From contig CATNEN010000029.1 in assembly GCA_950097015.1 (NCBI GenBank), forward strand, positions 3,367,501 to 3,431,500: a stretch of 64,000 nucleotides of DNA. Reading direction: 5' to 3'. Below, piece after piece: positions 9,634 through 22,738 of this stretch; the first letter of the stretch is position 1; each line of letters starts with the position of its first letter. The stretch comes from Macrostomum hystrix. Its lineage: Eukaryota; Platyhelminthes; Macrostomidae. Made by a program: the position numbers and the translations under genes. The notes under the pieces are model-generated. The model was not told the origin of the DNA, made no database searches, and saw nothing but the letters and a program-made list of their open reading frames with translations.

Positions 9634-12090
9634 TAAGTCACTATCATCTCACATATAGTACTAAGAGTAGGCGCAATGACAAATTTCCGAAGCCACATTT
9701 TTTTAACGCCCGAACAGCATATGAGGAATCAAACTTTTAAGATGACAGTCGTGAAAAGAATATACAGCACTTGGGCAAATGTGCGGCGAATTAAAAATTC
9801 TTCAAATTGAGTCATGGTTATTCGAGTGGACGCGGGAATTTCAAAGGGCACCTAGTTGCTATGCAAATGAAAAGAATGAAGGCGCACTAGACAGTACAGA
9901 GCCGAAACTAGCCGATGACATTTCGTCTCAACTGAGGAAAAAGCAGTAGAGGCGAAACTATCTAGACACGATTCTCAGGGGAGGGAGGTCGCAGTGACGA
10001 AGCGGGCTTTTATTTTTGCTAATATTATGGAGCGCATATTCTTCCATTGGAAGGACTCGAAACAGTTGCTCTCAAGTGGTTTGAATCCCACTTGGACGGG
10101 CAGCGGCGGAGGAGTGTCACTGGGAGAGCTAGGGTCGTTGGAGAGTTGGCAAAGGGGCAGGATGGAGGGAGGAAAAGGGGAGAACTTGGAAAGCGCAAAA
10201 TCCAATATATCCAAGTGTCCGCGCGGGTTAGAAAAAATGGGTGGGAAGCTGGAAACACAGGGCATGGCTCGATAATTGTCCAGCAAGTCGCTATCCCCAG
10301 AGCCGATGAGGGCGGAGCAGGAGATGGCGAAGAACTAGGCCCCGGAGAAAGTGGGAGTTTGTATGGGGCAGCAGCCAAGGGAGTGGTGGGAAGTACTTTA
10401 GGTAGGTCTGTAGAGAGCAGAGAGAAGATGGTAGGGGAGGCAGCGGGTATTCCCCAAGTCCCGAGCCGATCTTGATTAATGCGCATCGATGGTTCTCAGC
10501 GAAACCAAACCCGCCCCCGTCGCGGCTGCACTGGGTTTCAGCTTTTTCAAATTCTTTTCTTGGAAAGTTCCACAGCACGCAACCGACTGGATTGGCTGCA
10601 CGCAGTCTCGCGGCATTTAACCATGCGCGTTTGCGCCTGCTCGCTTGCAGCCACTATCGGCTGGCAAATGGTGAAAGCAAAGAAAACGACAAGAGGGCGG
10701 GGGGCATGGGGGCATTCCGAAAAGAAGAACAAGGCCTGCTCTGCACTCCTCACCCCACTATGGGAAAAGACGCGAATCCACATTTTCTGTGCGCCAGCCG
10801 ATGGTTGATGCACGCAGGCGGAAGGAATACCTATTTATAGCAAATTGGAGAGCGAGTATTATAGAAGTAAAGGTCTGATTTGAGTCTAGCAGAGAAAGAG
10901 AGGCTGACACTGCTGTCGTTTTTTTCGCGTAAAAATTAAATGCAGTTCGAAGGCCATCGGAAAAAAAAGAGGAAGAGAAAAATCAATGCTCTCGGATTTC
11001 TTCCCGGTCCGCAATAAGCCGAATTAAATAAACTTGGAGGGCCTCCGTCGACTTCTAGGGGTTGCTAGGCAAGAAATCAGGGCGCCTCAGCTGGGAAACC
11101 GAATGGAAGAAGCAAGAGGAGCTCAAGGAAGAAGGGAAGACCTAAAAATAGGCGGACAAATGCAAGCTGGAAGTATGACTTTAGAATTCAAACCATGAGC
11201 CAGCATGAGGCCATATGATGAGTTAGCCCGGATAAATATAAATTAAGCAAGGTAAGCAGGCTAGAGACAATAAGTCTGCCAGCCTTATATTATAAACGAA
11301 CAGAAAACAATACCTGCGCCAGAAAGGACTAGGAAATAATGGGAAAATGGGAAGACAGACAAGGAGTATATATTTCTCTGCTCCGCATGGTAGGCATGGA
11401 ACACGCGCGATAGGGACAAATGTAGGATGCGGGGCGACACACGGCTTGGGCGGGAGCTGATACGGGGTGCGGATAAAAACAAGGCATTTTGGGATGCTCC
11501 ACAGGCAAAGCGCTTTCCGTCTTCCCATTGTCGCTATACAAACAATCATTAGTGGGCGCAGAACAATAGGTGAGATAGAAGCACGATTGCCACAGGGAAA
11601 TAGATGTGACAGCAGCTTCCTGAGTGTGTCGGGGATGTGATGGGCTGCATTTTGGGCTGGCGGCATGCGAATGAGGAACCTGTGCCTGAGAAGGGCCAGC
11701 TGCGAATGCTATACAAGCTGGGCTATGCATGAAGGAAATGCGATAAATTGCTTCCCAGAGTAGGAACTAAGGCGAGGACCCAGCGAGAGAGAGGGGGGAA
11801 AAAGATAGGCAGAAATCAGCCGTGCGAGACGAAATCCGCGAAAAATGGACAGCGCAAGAATTGTATGGCCAGCTCTCCGTTGGGTCTATAGCGCCTAGCC
11901 AGCTGTCACGCACAGTTGCAAACCAGCGGCCGATGCTTGGCCCCATAGCGAAATCGGCATGCGGCAGATGCCAGTTTCAGATCTAGCATAAAAAGAGGCC
12001 ATAGATCAAGAGGTCGGCAAACTCCCGCCCTCGGCACTCGAAGCTCACAAATCCGGTCCACTGGCCCCTTGCAACATCTACCCCAACCGT
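9634..12090. other. Purine-skewed non-coding stretch
   Basis: Overlapping open frames on both strands at 10,025-10,840 and 11,223-11,730 come from G/A-rich, low-complexity sequence and show no domain, splice or family signal. The plus strand is clearly purine-rich here and switches to pyrimidine-rich in the repeat that follows. No gene supported. Confidence 0.5.
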
Positions 12091-12097
12091 GTATCAT

Positions 12098-13090
12098 CTC
12101 TTCCTTATCCAATCTCTTCCTTATCCAATCTCTTCCTTATCCAATCTCTTCCTTATCCAATCTCTTCCTTATCCAATCTCTTCCTTATCTAATCTCTTCC
12201 TTATCCAATCTCTTCCTTATCCAATCTCTTCCTTATCTAATCTCTTCCTTATCCAATCTCTTCCTTATCCAATCTCTTCCTTATCTAATCTCTTCTATAT
12301 CTAATCTCTTCTATATCCAATCTCTTCCTTATCCAATCTCTTCCTTATCCAATCTCTTCCTTATCTAATCTCTTCTATATCTAATCTCTTCTATATCCAA
12401 TCTCTTCCTTATCCAATCTCTTCCTTATCCAATCTCTTCCTTATCTAATCTCTTCTATATCTAATCTCTTCTATATCTAATATCTTCCTTATCTAATATC
12501 TTCCTTATCTAATCTCTTCTATATCCAATATTTTATTTATCTAATCGCTTCCTTATTTAATCTCTTCCAAATCTAATCTCTTCTATGTATAATCTCTTCC
12601 TTAACTAAATTATTCCATATATAACGTCTTCCATATCTAATCTCTTACATATCTAATCTCTTCCTTATCTAATCTCTTCCTTATACAATCTCTTCCATAT
12701 ATAATCTCTTCCATATCTAATCTCTTCCTTATATAATCTCTTCCATATATAATCTCTTCCTTATCTAATCTCTTCTATATCTAATCTCTTCTATGTATAA
12801 TCTCTTCCTTAACTAAATTATTCCATATATAACGTCTTCCTTATCTAATCTCTTCCTTATATAATCTCTTCCATATCTAATCTCTTCCAAATCTAATCTC
12901 TTCCTTATCTAATCTCTTCCAAATCTAATCTCTTCTATGTATAATCTCTTCCTTAACTAAATTATTCCATATATAACGTCTTCCATATATAATCTCTTCC
13001 ATATCTAATCTCTTCCTTATCTAATCTCTTCCTTATATAATCTCTTCTATATATGATCTCCTCCTAATCTAATATCTTCCTTATCTAATC
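12098..13090 (+). repeat. 16-bp pyrimidine-rich minisatellite
   Basis: About 60 units of 16 bp (AATCTCTTCCTTATCC and variants). The left third is nearly perfect; the right part is more diverged, with TTCTATATC, TTCCATATA and TTAACTAAATTATTCC variants that recur as higher-order blocks. A short decaying tail of ATCTCACCTCTCCC-like units continues to about 13,260. All three frames are read in turn because 16 is not a multiple of three. Confidence 0.92.
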
Positions 13091-13634
13091 TCTTCCATAT
13101 CTCACCTCTCCCCTGGCGCATTTCTCCCTTGTCTAATCTCACAGCTTTCTTAATATCCCGTCTTATCTTTTTCCAATCTCATCTTTCCCGTGTCTCACCT
13201 CTTTCCTGTCTTATCTTTCCCGTGTCTCACCTCTTTTCTGTCTCATCTCTCCCGTGTCTCACCTGTCCCTTGTTTCACTCCCCCCCTGACTAAATGTGTC
13301 TCGCGTCTCATCTCTCCATTCAATCAGGCCCGCTGTCGTCTTTTGGAATCTCTCTTTAGCCGACTTCTCTCATTCTCTCACTGTTTGTGGGATTAAGCTG
13401 GGAGGTCATATGCATCTTTCTTCTTCGACTATGTGTCAACTCTTTATCAATAGAAATATAGAGTAAACGAATTCAGCCAGATGAAATTTTTACGATTTCT
13501 TGATTCATTATTGACTCCCAATCTCGATCGATCAATTCCCCGAGGGGGGCAGCAGGTGGCAAAAAATAGATTGATCTACAAACTGATTCGTTTGTCTTTG
13601 GCATCTAGCTGAGCTAGCTTAAATAATCTTTAAA

Positions 13635-15127
13635 GGGATTGTGATTCAGGAGGATTGTGAATGAGGGGATAGTGAATCAGAGGGATTGTGATTCAGGAGG
13701 ATTGTGAATGAGGGGATAGTGAATCAGAGGGATTGTGATTCAGGAGGATTGTGAATGAGGGGATAGTGAATCAGAGGTATTGTGATTCAGGAGGATTGTG
13801 AATGAGGGGATAGTGAATCAGAGGGATTGTGATTCAGGAGGATTGTGAATGAGGGGATAGTGAATCAGAGGGATTGTGATTCAGGAGGATTGTGAATGAG
13901 GGGATAGTGAATCAGAGGGATTGTGATTCAGGAGGATTGTGAATGAGGGGATAGTGAATCAGAGGGATTGTGATTCGGGAGGATTGTGAATGAGGGGATA
14001 GTGAATCAGAGGGATTGTGATTCAGGAGGATTGTGAATGAGGGGATAGTGAATCAGAGGGATTAGGAATCGGGAGGATTGTGAATGAGGGGATAGTGAAT
14101 CAGAGGGATTAGGAATCGGGAGGATTGTGAATGAGGGGATAGTGAATCAGAGGGATTGTGAATCAGGAGGATTATGAATGAGGGGATAGTGAATCAGAGG
14201 GATTGTGATTCAGGAGGATTGTGAATGAGGGGATAGTGAATCAGAGGGATTGTGATTCGGGAGGATTGTGAATGAGGGGATAGTGAATCAGAGGGATTGT
14301 GTTTCAGGAGGATTGTGAATGAGGGGATAGTGAATCAGAGGGATTAGGAATCGGGAGGATTGTGAATGAGGGGATAGTGAATCAGAGGGATTAGGAATCG
14401 GGAGGATTGTGAATGAGGGGATAGTGAATCAGAGGGATTAGGAATCGGGAGGATTGTGAATGAGGGGATAGTGAATCAGAGGGATTGTGAATCAGGAGGA
14501 TTATGAATGAGGGGATAGTGAATCAGAGGGATTGTGATTCAGGAGGATTGTGAATGAGGGGATAGTGAATCAGAGGGATTGTGATTCGGGAGGATTATGA
14601 ATGAGGGGATAGTGAATCAGAGGGATTAGGAATCGGGAGGATTGTGAATGAGGGGATAGTGAATCAGAGGGATTGTGAATCAGGAGGATTATGAATGAGG
14701 GGATAGTGAATCAGAGGGATTGTGATTCAGGAGGATTGTGAATGAGGGGATAGTGAATCAGAGGGATTAGGAATCGGGAGGATTGTGAATGAGGGGATAG
14801 TGAATCAGAGGGATTAGGAATCGGGAGGATTGTGAATGAGGGGATAGTGAATCAGAGGGATTGTGAATCAGGAGGATTATGAATGAGGGGATAGTGAATC
14901 AGAGGGATTGTGATTCAGGAGGATTGTGAATGAGGGGATAGTGAATCAGAGGGATTGTGATTCAGGAGGATTATGAATGAGGGGATAGTGAATCAGAGGG
15001 ATTGTGAATCAGGAGGATTATGAATGAGGGGATAGTGAATCAGAGGGATTGTGATTCAGGAGGATTGTGAATGAGGGGATAGTGAATCAGAGGGATTGTG
15101 ATTTAGGAGGATTGTGAATGAGGGGAT
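13635..15127 (+). repeat. 47-bp composite minisatellite
   Basis: About 32 copies of a 47-bp unit. Each unit is three related sub-repeats: GGGATTGTGATTCAGGA, GGATTGTGAATGAG and GGGATAGTGAATCAGA. Two main unit types alternate (GTGATTCAGG and AGGAATCGGG) in blocks of several units, showing higher-order amplification. The array ends abruptly at the left edge of unique sequence near 15,128. Confidence 0.94.
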
Positions 15128-18118
15128 GAGTGTTGAAAGCAAAGATAAATGGTAGTAAGAGTAGGTAATAGATAGACAGCCAGTTTATACTGGCACATTC
15201 GTGGTTCTTAATCAAATAGAATCAAATAAAGCGCCCAAGAGTATAGTTAAAAATCATTATGCATACTAACAAAAAAAATTAGCATAAACTGCAAAACAGC
15301 AGCTGGGCAATAAAATATTGAAGGCAGAAACATAAAATAGGCGAGAATGATGGCTTCTTAAATCTGAAGCCACGCTATAGGTGGCAAGCCCAAGCAACGG
15401 CTTGGGAAATTTTACAGCAGCAAGTAGCAAGAGAGACTGGGGAGCTGGGGATTTATAGGCTAAGGCCCCACAGTATTAAAAGTGAAAAAACTCACAGTAC
15501 GCATACGAAGAAGAGAGAAATGAGGCTGGGGAGGGGAAGCGGAAAGGTGGGACATAAATCAAGCTGTTGGTTGAGCAATATAAATATAATAATTTTTTTA
15601 TATAACCAGGGGCACTAGGCAGCAACCAAGGTTCAGGAGGCCTTGGTTTGTTTAAGTGAGTTTTAGCCCGGGAGTCCGAAGAAATGACACTATTGTCAGA
15701 GCAGCGGCATCTGCGCATACACAGGCAGTCACAGCCGCCGCTTGTGTAGATTCGCCTCCATCCCTCTTTGGCCTCTTCCACACTTTGCCAACGCGACCTA
15801 TGAAGATAGAAACGGGCGGGGGTAGAGCAAGGGAGAAAGAGACACCAGGCTGGGATTGCAGGGACTCATCTAGGAGTAGGGAAGAAACTCCTCTAGGGGA
15901 TAGATGCATACACGCAGGCCGGTGGCATCCAAATTCTATCAGAAAGCAGCTCTCTCTCACACGCCCCAGACTGTGATAATAACTATAAATAAGATGCTCG
16001 GCCGGACTCTGCTAGCGCTGAGGATCTGGCATCTGAACGGGCAAGCTGACTTAATGTGCCAGTGGGAGCAAGGAGGTGATGCACTTAGAGAGGGGATCAA
16101 CGGGGCAAGAGTAAAAAAATCCAAACAGGGAAGCAAAGAGAGGAGATGAGTGAGGGGAAGAGAGAGAGAGAGAGGGCAGCAATGGCAAAGCGATGACGCG
16201 CGAAATTTGACTGATGATCTCTTTATAGAAATAGAAATGGAATATAGCCTGGAATAGGGTAGAGAAGCAGAAAAGATAACACAGCGGAGGCATTTCCTAT
16301 GACCCGAATCGAAATTTAGCCTACGATTAACTCTACTCTAGAAAATAATTTCTTGACATTTTTACCAGGGCTGCAACCTATTCCACATTCCAATCGAAAA
16401 AATCCACAATTTTTATAAATCACAAAGCCAGATGGCCTGGCTTTAGATTATAAAGATTATAAAAACTGAACTTTTGAGTTTGCACTCAAAAGTAAAACAT
16501 ATCAACAAGTCACATTTGCTTCTCATCATCAAGCAAGACCTGCGCTTCGAGTCTGGGGTCGGTATTCACCAGACCTTGCACCATGCATTCTACGAGTACC
16601 ATTAACGAGAGTTTAACGAATTTAACACAACGTTAGAGCTGTCAAATCAGAGCTACGAAGAATAATTTCTTAAGAGTTTCCGAGCTGCTTATTAACCTAG
16701 CAGCTGCCGCCTCTCGAAGGCTGCGGGTCTACCATCGCCAAATGATATACTAGTGCCTACAGTCCTGCAAATATTATTAGAGGGGAAAGTATTCTAAAAG
16801 AATGCAGCATTTAAATTGTGCACTAGTTCATAAGGCTTTATGGAAATGCAACTTGCTGAACTTTGTGCTCACACAGCCATCGCATTTAACAATCAAGGAG
16901 CATAGAAATGTGAAGGAAATTGCTTAAAATAACCTCCTTAGTTAAGAACCTCAGTTTGAGGCTACTCAACACTGTCGAGAGGAACATTTTTCAACGAACA
17001 AAAAGAAACATAATTAAGTGTGAGTTGGTATACGAGTAGATTCGAGGGTACCGTGAACGGAAGGAGAGGCCGGGGGCATCGCAATTAGTCCGGGCGAAAT
17101 CCCACTGATCCTCTCGCGTGCCCAGCTCGGCATGTCCTTCGATACCTGGGGAGACTGGACACTCCATCTCAACTATCCTCTTTTCTGACTGACCCGTCTA
17201 GGAAAAAAATCCCGAAAAGCTTCACCTACTAAGCGCGCCCCCCAGTTTAGTCAGCGTCAAACTAGAAAAGCAACTAGGGGACTAAAATCCCACCCATCCA
17301 GTCCGGATTGCTAAGCTGCAGAGCTCCGTCCAGATGAGGGCAGAACTACTGTGGATGATACAAAACAACACGCCACAGAGCTCAGCTCACGGATCAAATT
17401 CATCCGAGAGGCCTTCCCAACTACCTGCCGCCTCCCAATCCCAGGCCCGGCTTAGCTCGCGCATCCCATCGCATGGCAGTCTTCTAGATCCCATTTCACA
17501 TAACCCCTGACCACAAAACTATACTTAATGGCAACAACACAAATGACTGGGCTGAGCTGGGCACAGCGTGCTCATAACTTACCTATTGATTTCGTTTTAT
17601 TAACAAACGTATCGAAACTCTGAATAGCCTAGATTTCGACTCTGCTAAATAAAAGAACAACAAGAAGAGATTAAAATTAAAAAAACGGAAAACAAGAGGC
17701 TGGTAAAAAGAGCAGCCAATTATTTTTTTTATATTTTTCTATAAAAGAGCTGAAAAACGTAGAAAAAATGCAACAAAAACGACAATAACAATTAAAACAA
17801 TGCAGACTGAACAATGCGAACAGAACAAAAAATGCTAACCTGTAAATTAGCAACAAAGAGAGAAACAAATGCATAAAGATGGAAGTATTCAGGTATGCTT
17901 ATTATAAACCATTAAATTGCTGTTTTCTTGACAAAAAACTGTAGAACGACTGCAAAACTAAAGGAAACGGTTCAGCTTTGTTCACTCAGATTCATTAAAC
18001 GATTTTCAAAAGCTTAGGGTTCAAAAGGCGTTGGACCCAACACCCAGCACAATGGGTAAAGTTCTCGAGTAAAGTAGATCCCATACCAAAGATACCAAGG
18101 CGAATCCTCGATTTGAAC
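15128..18118. other. Non-coding stretch
   Basis: Unique-looking sequence with no supported gene. It has a purine-rich plus strand around 15,420-16,280 including a (GA)n run near 16,160, then AT-rich sequence around 17,600-18,000. Short open frames at 15,476-15,976 on both strands overlap one another and are judged chance. Confidence 0.5.
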
Positions 18119-18910
18119 TCATTCTTCGTCGCTGTCGTGGCCGATGCTTTTAGCCATCCGGACGCAGTTCTGGCAGCGGGCGGAGGCATCGAGGGCCGGG
18201 TCCAGCACAACAGGATTCAGCCAGGTGGCCAGGTCAAGCAGAATGTCGAGCGCGTCCGCGTTCAAATCAGATAGACTGCGCTCGACAGTCTCTAACTGGA
18301 TGGTGAGATTCGACAGCTCCTCGCTGGCCTGGCCGTAATAATTTCTGGGATCCTGGCTGTTCAGTTGGGCCAGCTGGGTCAGCTGTTCGCGCTGCGGAGC
18401 TGGGGCCCCGGCCTCGTTCGGCGGAGGCGGGAAAGCCTCGTCGACCGCCTGCGAAGCCAATTCGAGGCACCGCATCGACCGGTTCGGAATGACCTCGATT
18501 AGCCGGTTCATGTCCTTTGCTATGGAGGCTGCTGCCAGTTCGATCTCTTCTCTCTCCATAGCATCCGCGGTTATGCTCGACGGCATCACAGGTGGCCGGA
18601 CGTGGGCAATCGGCGGCAGCGGACAACGCAACGGCGCCTGCATCACTGACTGGGCGATGCCTTTGTAATTTCGCAAAGGAAACGGCGTCGACGGCGATGT
18701 GGATTGCGACGGCGAAGTCGCAGCTGCTACGGGTGCCGGCGTCGAGCGTGCGCTGGCAGCAGCAGTAGCAGCAGGGCTAGCAACCAAAGGAGTGACAGTA
18801 GTAGTAGAAGCGGGCGTCTGCATATTGTCTCGCACAATCCGACTGCGCGCCATTAGCTCGTTAATAGCCCGCCTGAAGTCGGCAGCGTTGGAACTCTGCT
18901 GTGGGTTCAT
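18119..18910 (-). CDS. Orphan 263-aa protein with helical C-terminal half
   Basis: Uninterrupted ATG-to-stop frame of 263 codons. Residues 1-35 (NAADFRRAINELMARSRIVR) look helical. Residues 36-85 are a Thr/Ala/Ser/Pro-rich low-complexity linker. The rest looks helical and amphipathic, including MEREEIELAAASIAKDMNRL (about 118-137), EELSNLTIQLETVERSLSDL (about 197-216) and a Cys pair near the end (CQNC), finishing in acidic DSDEE. GC content and third-position bias exceed the flanks, as in DOHH and PLC exons, which supports coding. An acceptor-like TCTACTTCCAG lies about 35 bases before the ATG. Size and composition would suit a small subunit of a nuclear complex, but I do not recognise the family. 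Confidence 0.6.
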   Translation of the reverse strand: MNPQQSSNAADFRRAINELMARSRIVRDNMQTPASTTTVTPLVASPAATAAASARSTPAPVAAATSPSQSTSPSTPFPLRNYKGIAQSVMQAPLRCPLPPIAHVRPPVMPSSITADAMEREEIELAAASIAKDMNRLIEVIPNRSMRCLELASQAVDEAFPPPPNEAGAPAPQREQLTQLAQLNSQDPRNYYGQASEELSNLTIQLETVERSLSDLNADALDILLDLATWLNPVVLDPALDASARCQNCVRMAKSIGHDSDEE

Positions 18911-21421
18911 TGCTAAATAGCCGGTAGGGGCTGCTAGCTGGAAGTAGAGTTCAATATGAGACTAAAATGTTAGCTGAGATAGAAACTCGCGAGGCTGTTG
19001 CGACCCCCAGTCTATGGGATGAACATCTACCAACCCTAACCCCCACAGTCTATGGTCTAAACAGCTCCTAACCCTAACCCCACAGTCTATGGGCTGAACA
19101 TCTCCCAACCCAAAAAACCCCACAGTCTATGGGTTGAGGGTTAGCAGCATTGCAGCCAGCAACAGTGCGCACTTTCTGTGATTACATTAGGATAAGTGTG
19201 AACTCTTGAAGCGTAGAACGCTTTTTTAATAACATAGAAAGCAGAAAAGAGCCCTTCTGCGAGTTTTATTCGCGTTTTAAAACTAAATAACTATGGGTCC
19301 ATTCTAGCCTGATAGTACGAGTATGAAAAGTTCCTGCAGCTGCGTATCCTAAGTTCAAAGTGCTGAAATTCACAGTGCTTAAATTTTCTTATCCGTTTTA
19401 TGGCAAGATTTTTGTGACCCATTTAAGAATTCCTGCATGCAAGTGCACACTTTTAAATTTAGACGAGAAATTTGTAGGCATATAGATTATATGATACTTT
19501 TTCTGCTTGTGAAACCATTTTTTGTCGCAGTCAAAATAAACCCTTAACTGATATTGTTCCTCATGCGCCACTTTTAGTATGGCTCTCGGATACGGTTAAA
19601 TATAGAAAGCAAGTAAGTGCAAATGCAATTTGACTGCCTCCGTGGTTTAAATTATAGCTAGAATTTGAATCACGAAGCTATTTGAAGAGCCTTTTAAGTA
19701 GACCTGGCCTTACTCGAACTCGGGCAACAATTTGTATCATGCCTAGTGGGATACTAGTAGAACATCCACTCTAGGCGCTGTAACGGCACTCCAAGAGTCC
19801 AGAATTTTCAGCAAACAGTCGCTAGTCACATACATGTGCTACTAGACTGAAGGGTTCTAGACCATGAGTCAAGTGGAGCTACACGCATGACAAGATGTTA
19901 TCATACCAATACCATTACCTTGGTGGACCTTACCCACTTGGGCAGAGTGGGAAAGAGGGGAGGATAGCTTGGACAGCGTTAACATTCACTGGATGGAAGC
20001 ATGGGGACACAGGCGATGAAGTGCGGGCGGGAGGGAAAACTCAGACTAGAAAATTCAACTGGTGGCAAATGGAAAGCAAAGTGGGAACCACTCTGCGACC
20101 ATGCTTGGCGGGTTAAGGGGATAGCGAGACGAAAGGGTTGGGAGATGTTTTGAGGGCTGAGGGGATGCAGTGCCAGATAATGGGCCAGATAGAGCCTCGA
20201 AAGTATAGGAACTTGGGCAGGAAATAAATGGAAAGAAAGCAATAGTGCGCAAAAGCATTCAGTTAGGCCAGTCAAAAACAGGAGGGGCATGGCATGCGAT
20301 AGATTTTGGCAAAGAGGGGACGCAAGTCATACCAAGGATGAGGGAGAGACCAGAGGACCAGAAGCGTTGTTTGGTAGGAAGCAGTCAACCCTTCTCCCCA
20401 TCCATACCTCCCAGATAGTGGCAGATAGGGCTATGAAGGAGAGTGGAGAGGAGACAAATCAGCATTCAGTGCTAGAGCGGACAGCCTATCAATCGGCAGC
20501 GGGGTTGGGGTGAGGACGAGAGCCCGATCAGCTTTCACAGGCTCTACCTTTCCCCCTTAAGCCCGAAGAGCCAAAACTCCTCCCACAAAGCATCGCAAAC
20601 AAGTCTACAGTCCAGCTCTTAAGAGACGTCAACCAGCTGACGAGCCATCTTGGGACAGTAAAAAAGCTGTTCATTATACATCTGGCAAGCAAGAAATAGA
20701 AATATTCTTGCTGCCTGATCACTAGTGTTGAATTTCATCCAATTACATATTTAAGCAAGACGGACTACAGACGGGAGAGTCAGCGTTGAATGGTCCAGTT
20801 AGTAAGCACCTGACATCATCCAGCAGTCCCGAGTCTCTTTCTTGGCGCAAGAAAGTGCAGGCAAGACAAAGGACGTTAAAGATTTAGTCTGCAGTCTCCC
20901 AGCCAAGAAACGCCACTGGAGGCGGTAGAAGTAACATCATTTCCTCCCTCAATTTTTCTAAAAGAAACTGAGGCACGGCGATCGATTCGGCTCTTTCTCC
21001 TTCCTGTTGCACTGCGCTTCATTTCTCGTCATTCGAGCCTGCTAGAAGCCGATTTCTCTCGTCCTCATAAACATTCGCTTCTCCCCTGCCCGCCCCAATT
21101 CATTGATCCTGTGACCGAGTGCACACGAAGTTTTAACGATTGCACAAGGTCACCTCCAACTCAACTCCTGCGCCTATAGACATCAGAGCTTGCATCTTCG
21201 GCAAGAGCAACCGTGGTTGCCAGTTGACCCCTCTCCCGCCGAAGTTCCGCTATAGACAAATCTACCCAACAGCATCTGGGAAAAACATGGCAACATTTCT
21301 TTCGCATGCCGGAGGAGCAGCAGAAGAATAATCACACAAACGGATAGAAATTCGCGATGAAAAGTTGTTGGTCACACAGTCGGCTTGAAAAACTCGTTCA
21401 AATTACCAGCCGCCTTGTGTC
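18911..21421. other. Non-coding stretch
   Basis: Contains the short CCCTAA-bearing repeat at 19,005-19,140. Open frames at 19,895-20,513 are Gly/Arg-rich by G-skew and overlap others on the opposite strand. No gene supported. Confidence 0.5.
19005..19140 (+). repeat. Three-copy repeat with telomere-like CCCTAA words
   Basis: Three imperfect units of about 47-50 bp. Each contains CACAGTCTATGG (or CCCAGTCTATGG) and ends in AACCCTAACCCC or AACCCAAAAAACCCC. Confidence 0.7.
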
Positions 21422-21476
21422 ATGAGATCGTCCAACCTGCTCCTCTTACTTGGAACTATTGGATTTTTAAATATAT
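21422..21476 (+). CDS. Possible first coding exon with signal peptide
   Basis: ATG followed by MRSSNLLLLLGTIGFLNI (18 codons plus one base), then a perfect GTGAGT donor at 21,477. The charged start and Leu-rich core fit a signal peptide that would end in the next exon. A downstream candidate exon in the right phase is 25,401-25,463 (acceptor GTGAAAACAG, donor ACT/GTAAGT, 63 nt, containing VTTVCYGQTGWWKLVN). I cannot complete a gene model, so this is a suggestion only. Confidence 0.3.
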
Positions 21477-22738
21477 GTGAGTACCTAGGGTCATTATTTA
21501 GCATGCTAGTAAGAACTTTAAATTTAAAAAATTAATCAATAAATCTGAAATATACAACTAACTAAAAATCACATTCTTGATTTGACACGACAGAAAAGTT
21601 ATAACGTTTCACAACAGACGAAATTAAATAGATCTCTGATAGAGTAGATGTAAACATTTATTTGACTAGTAGCATCCGGGGTAAAGACACGGTCAGCGCT
21701 AGTCCCACAAGCTACCAGATTCGGATTAGATCCTGGCTAAAATCTGTCATATCTGCACCGAGGCTGCTAGTTTGACATACTACGTTAATTCGCTCATACA
21801 AGTTAGCAGTATCGATCAGTCATTTTTAAAGTGCTCTGCATGCGCTTGGAGCGAAGAATCATTTGAAACCTTCCCAGTCACACCCAAAAACTGCAGGAGC
21901 TAGCGGGAAATACAGGCACAGCAGGGGAGCAAGCTCTTTGGTGTGATTTCACGAGCAGCGAAGCAATCAAATCAGCTTTGCAGTCCAGTCCGGCTATCTA
22001 AAGCCCTGTGACTGCGGTGGCAGCGGAGGGCACCAAGAGTGGGATAAGAAAGAGTAGCAGCGAGGCAAAGCTTAGCTTTATGGCATGGACGGATAGTTTG
22101 AGAAGAGAAGACACCGTGAGATCCGTCAAGGTTAATGACCGGATTCGCCTTGGGGACGTAGGGAAACGCCCATATCCCGGGAGAGACAAAAGTCCCACCG
22201 AGTTCAATGCTAGCACGTAGGCATGCCAGCGAAGCGTGCTGTAACTCTGCATGTGGGTACTAATTTAACAAGATTAGAAGCGTCCAATAAGGGCCGACTG
22301 TGAGGGAAGTAAGAAGGCTAAGAAAGAAATCACACCTTAAATTTCTATAAATCTGAAATATATATCATTTTAGTATTTAGCAGTCACTTTTCTTGGGAAA
22401 AGCTCCGACTTGTGTCAAGATGTAGTAGAACCAACGAAGCGGAAAGTTTATAAGTGGGCAGTGATTTATGCGCCTGCATGCTTTGCACTAAAAGCAAAAT
22501 ATAATTTCTTGTGAGTAAACTAGAATACTTTTTATAGTTAAGTATGTAAAAGTAGGGAATTTTAAAGAAATGTTGAGAGACAGAATTTATTGACCTCTAA
22601 TTTAATTAAAAAAGAAATAGTGCAGAGGTTTTCATTAGTATTCAAGCGACGCATTACCATATCATGCCGAAAGTCTATAAGCAAAGAGATAACTGGCAGA
22701 TATAAAAAAATACCAAATCTATTCCAGACGAAGATCTA

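Noticed and set aside
10025-10486. 153-codon minus-strand frame, with similar plus-strand frames at 10,047-10,475.
   Set aside because: Both strands are open at once because of strong purine skew; no domain, splice sites or family resemblance.
12069-12368. Frames encoding SLPYPISSLSNLFLIQ repeats.
   Set aside because: By-product of the 16-bp minisatellite; the same region is open in more than one frame.
12098-15127. CRISPR-like regular repeats.
   Set aside because: Units are directly adjacent with no unique spacers, and the genome is eukaryotic.
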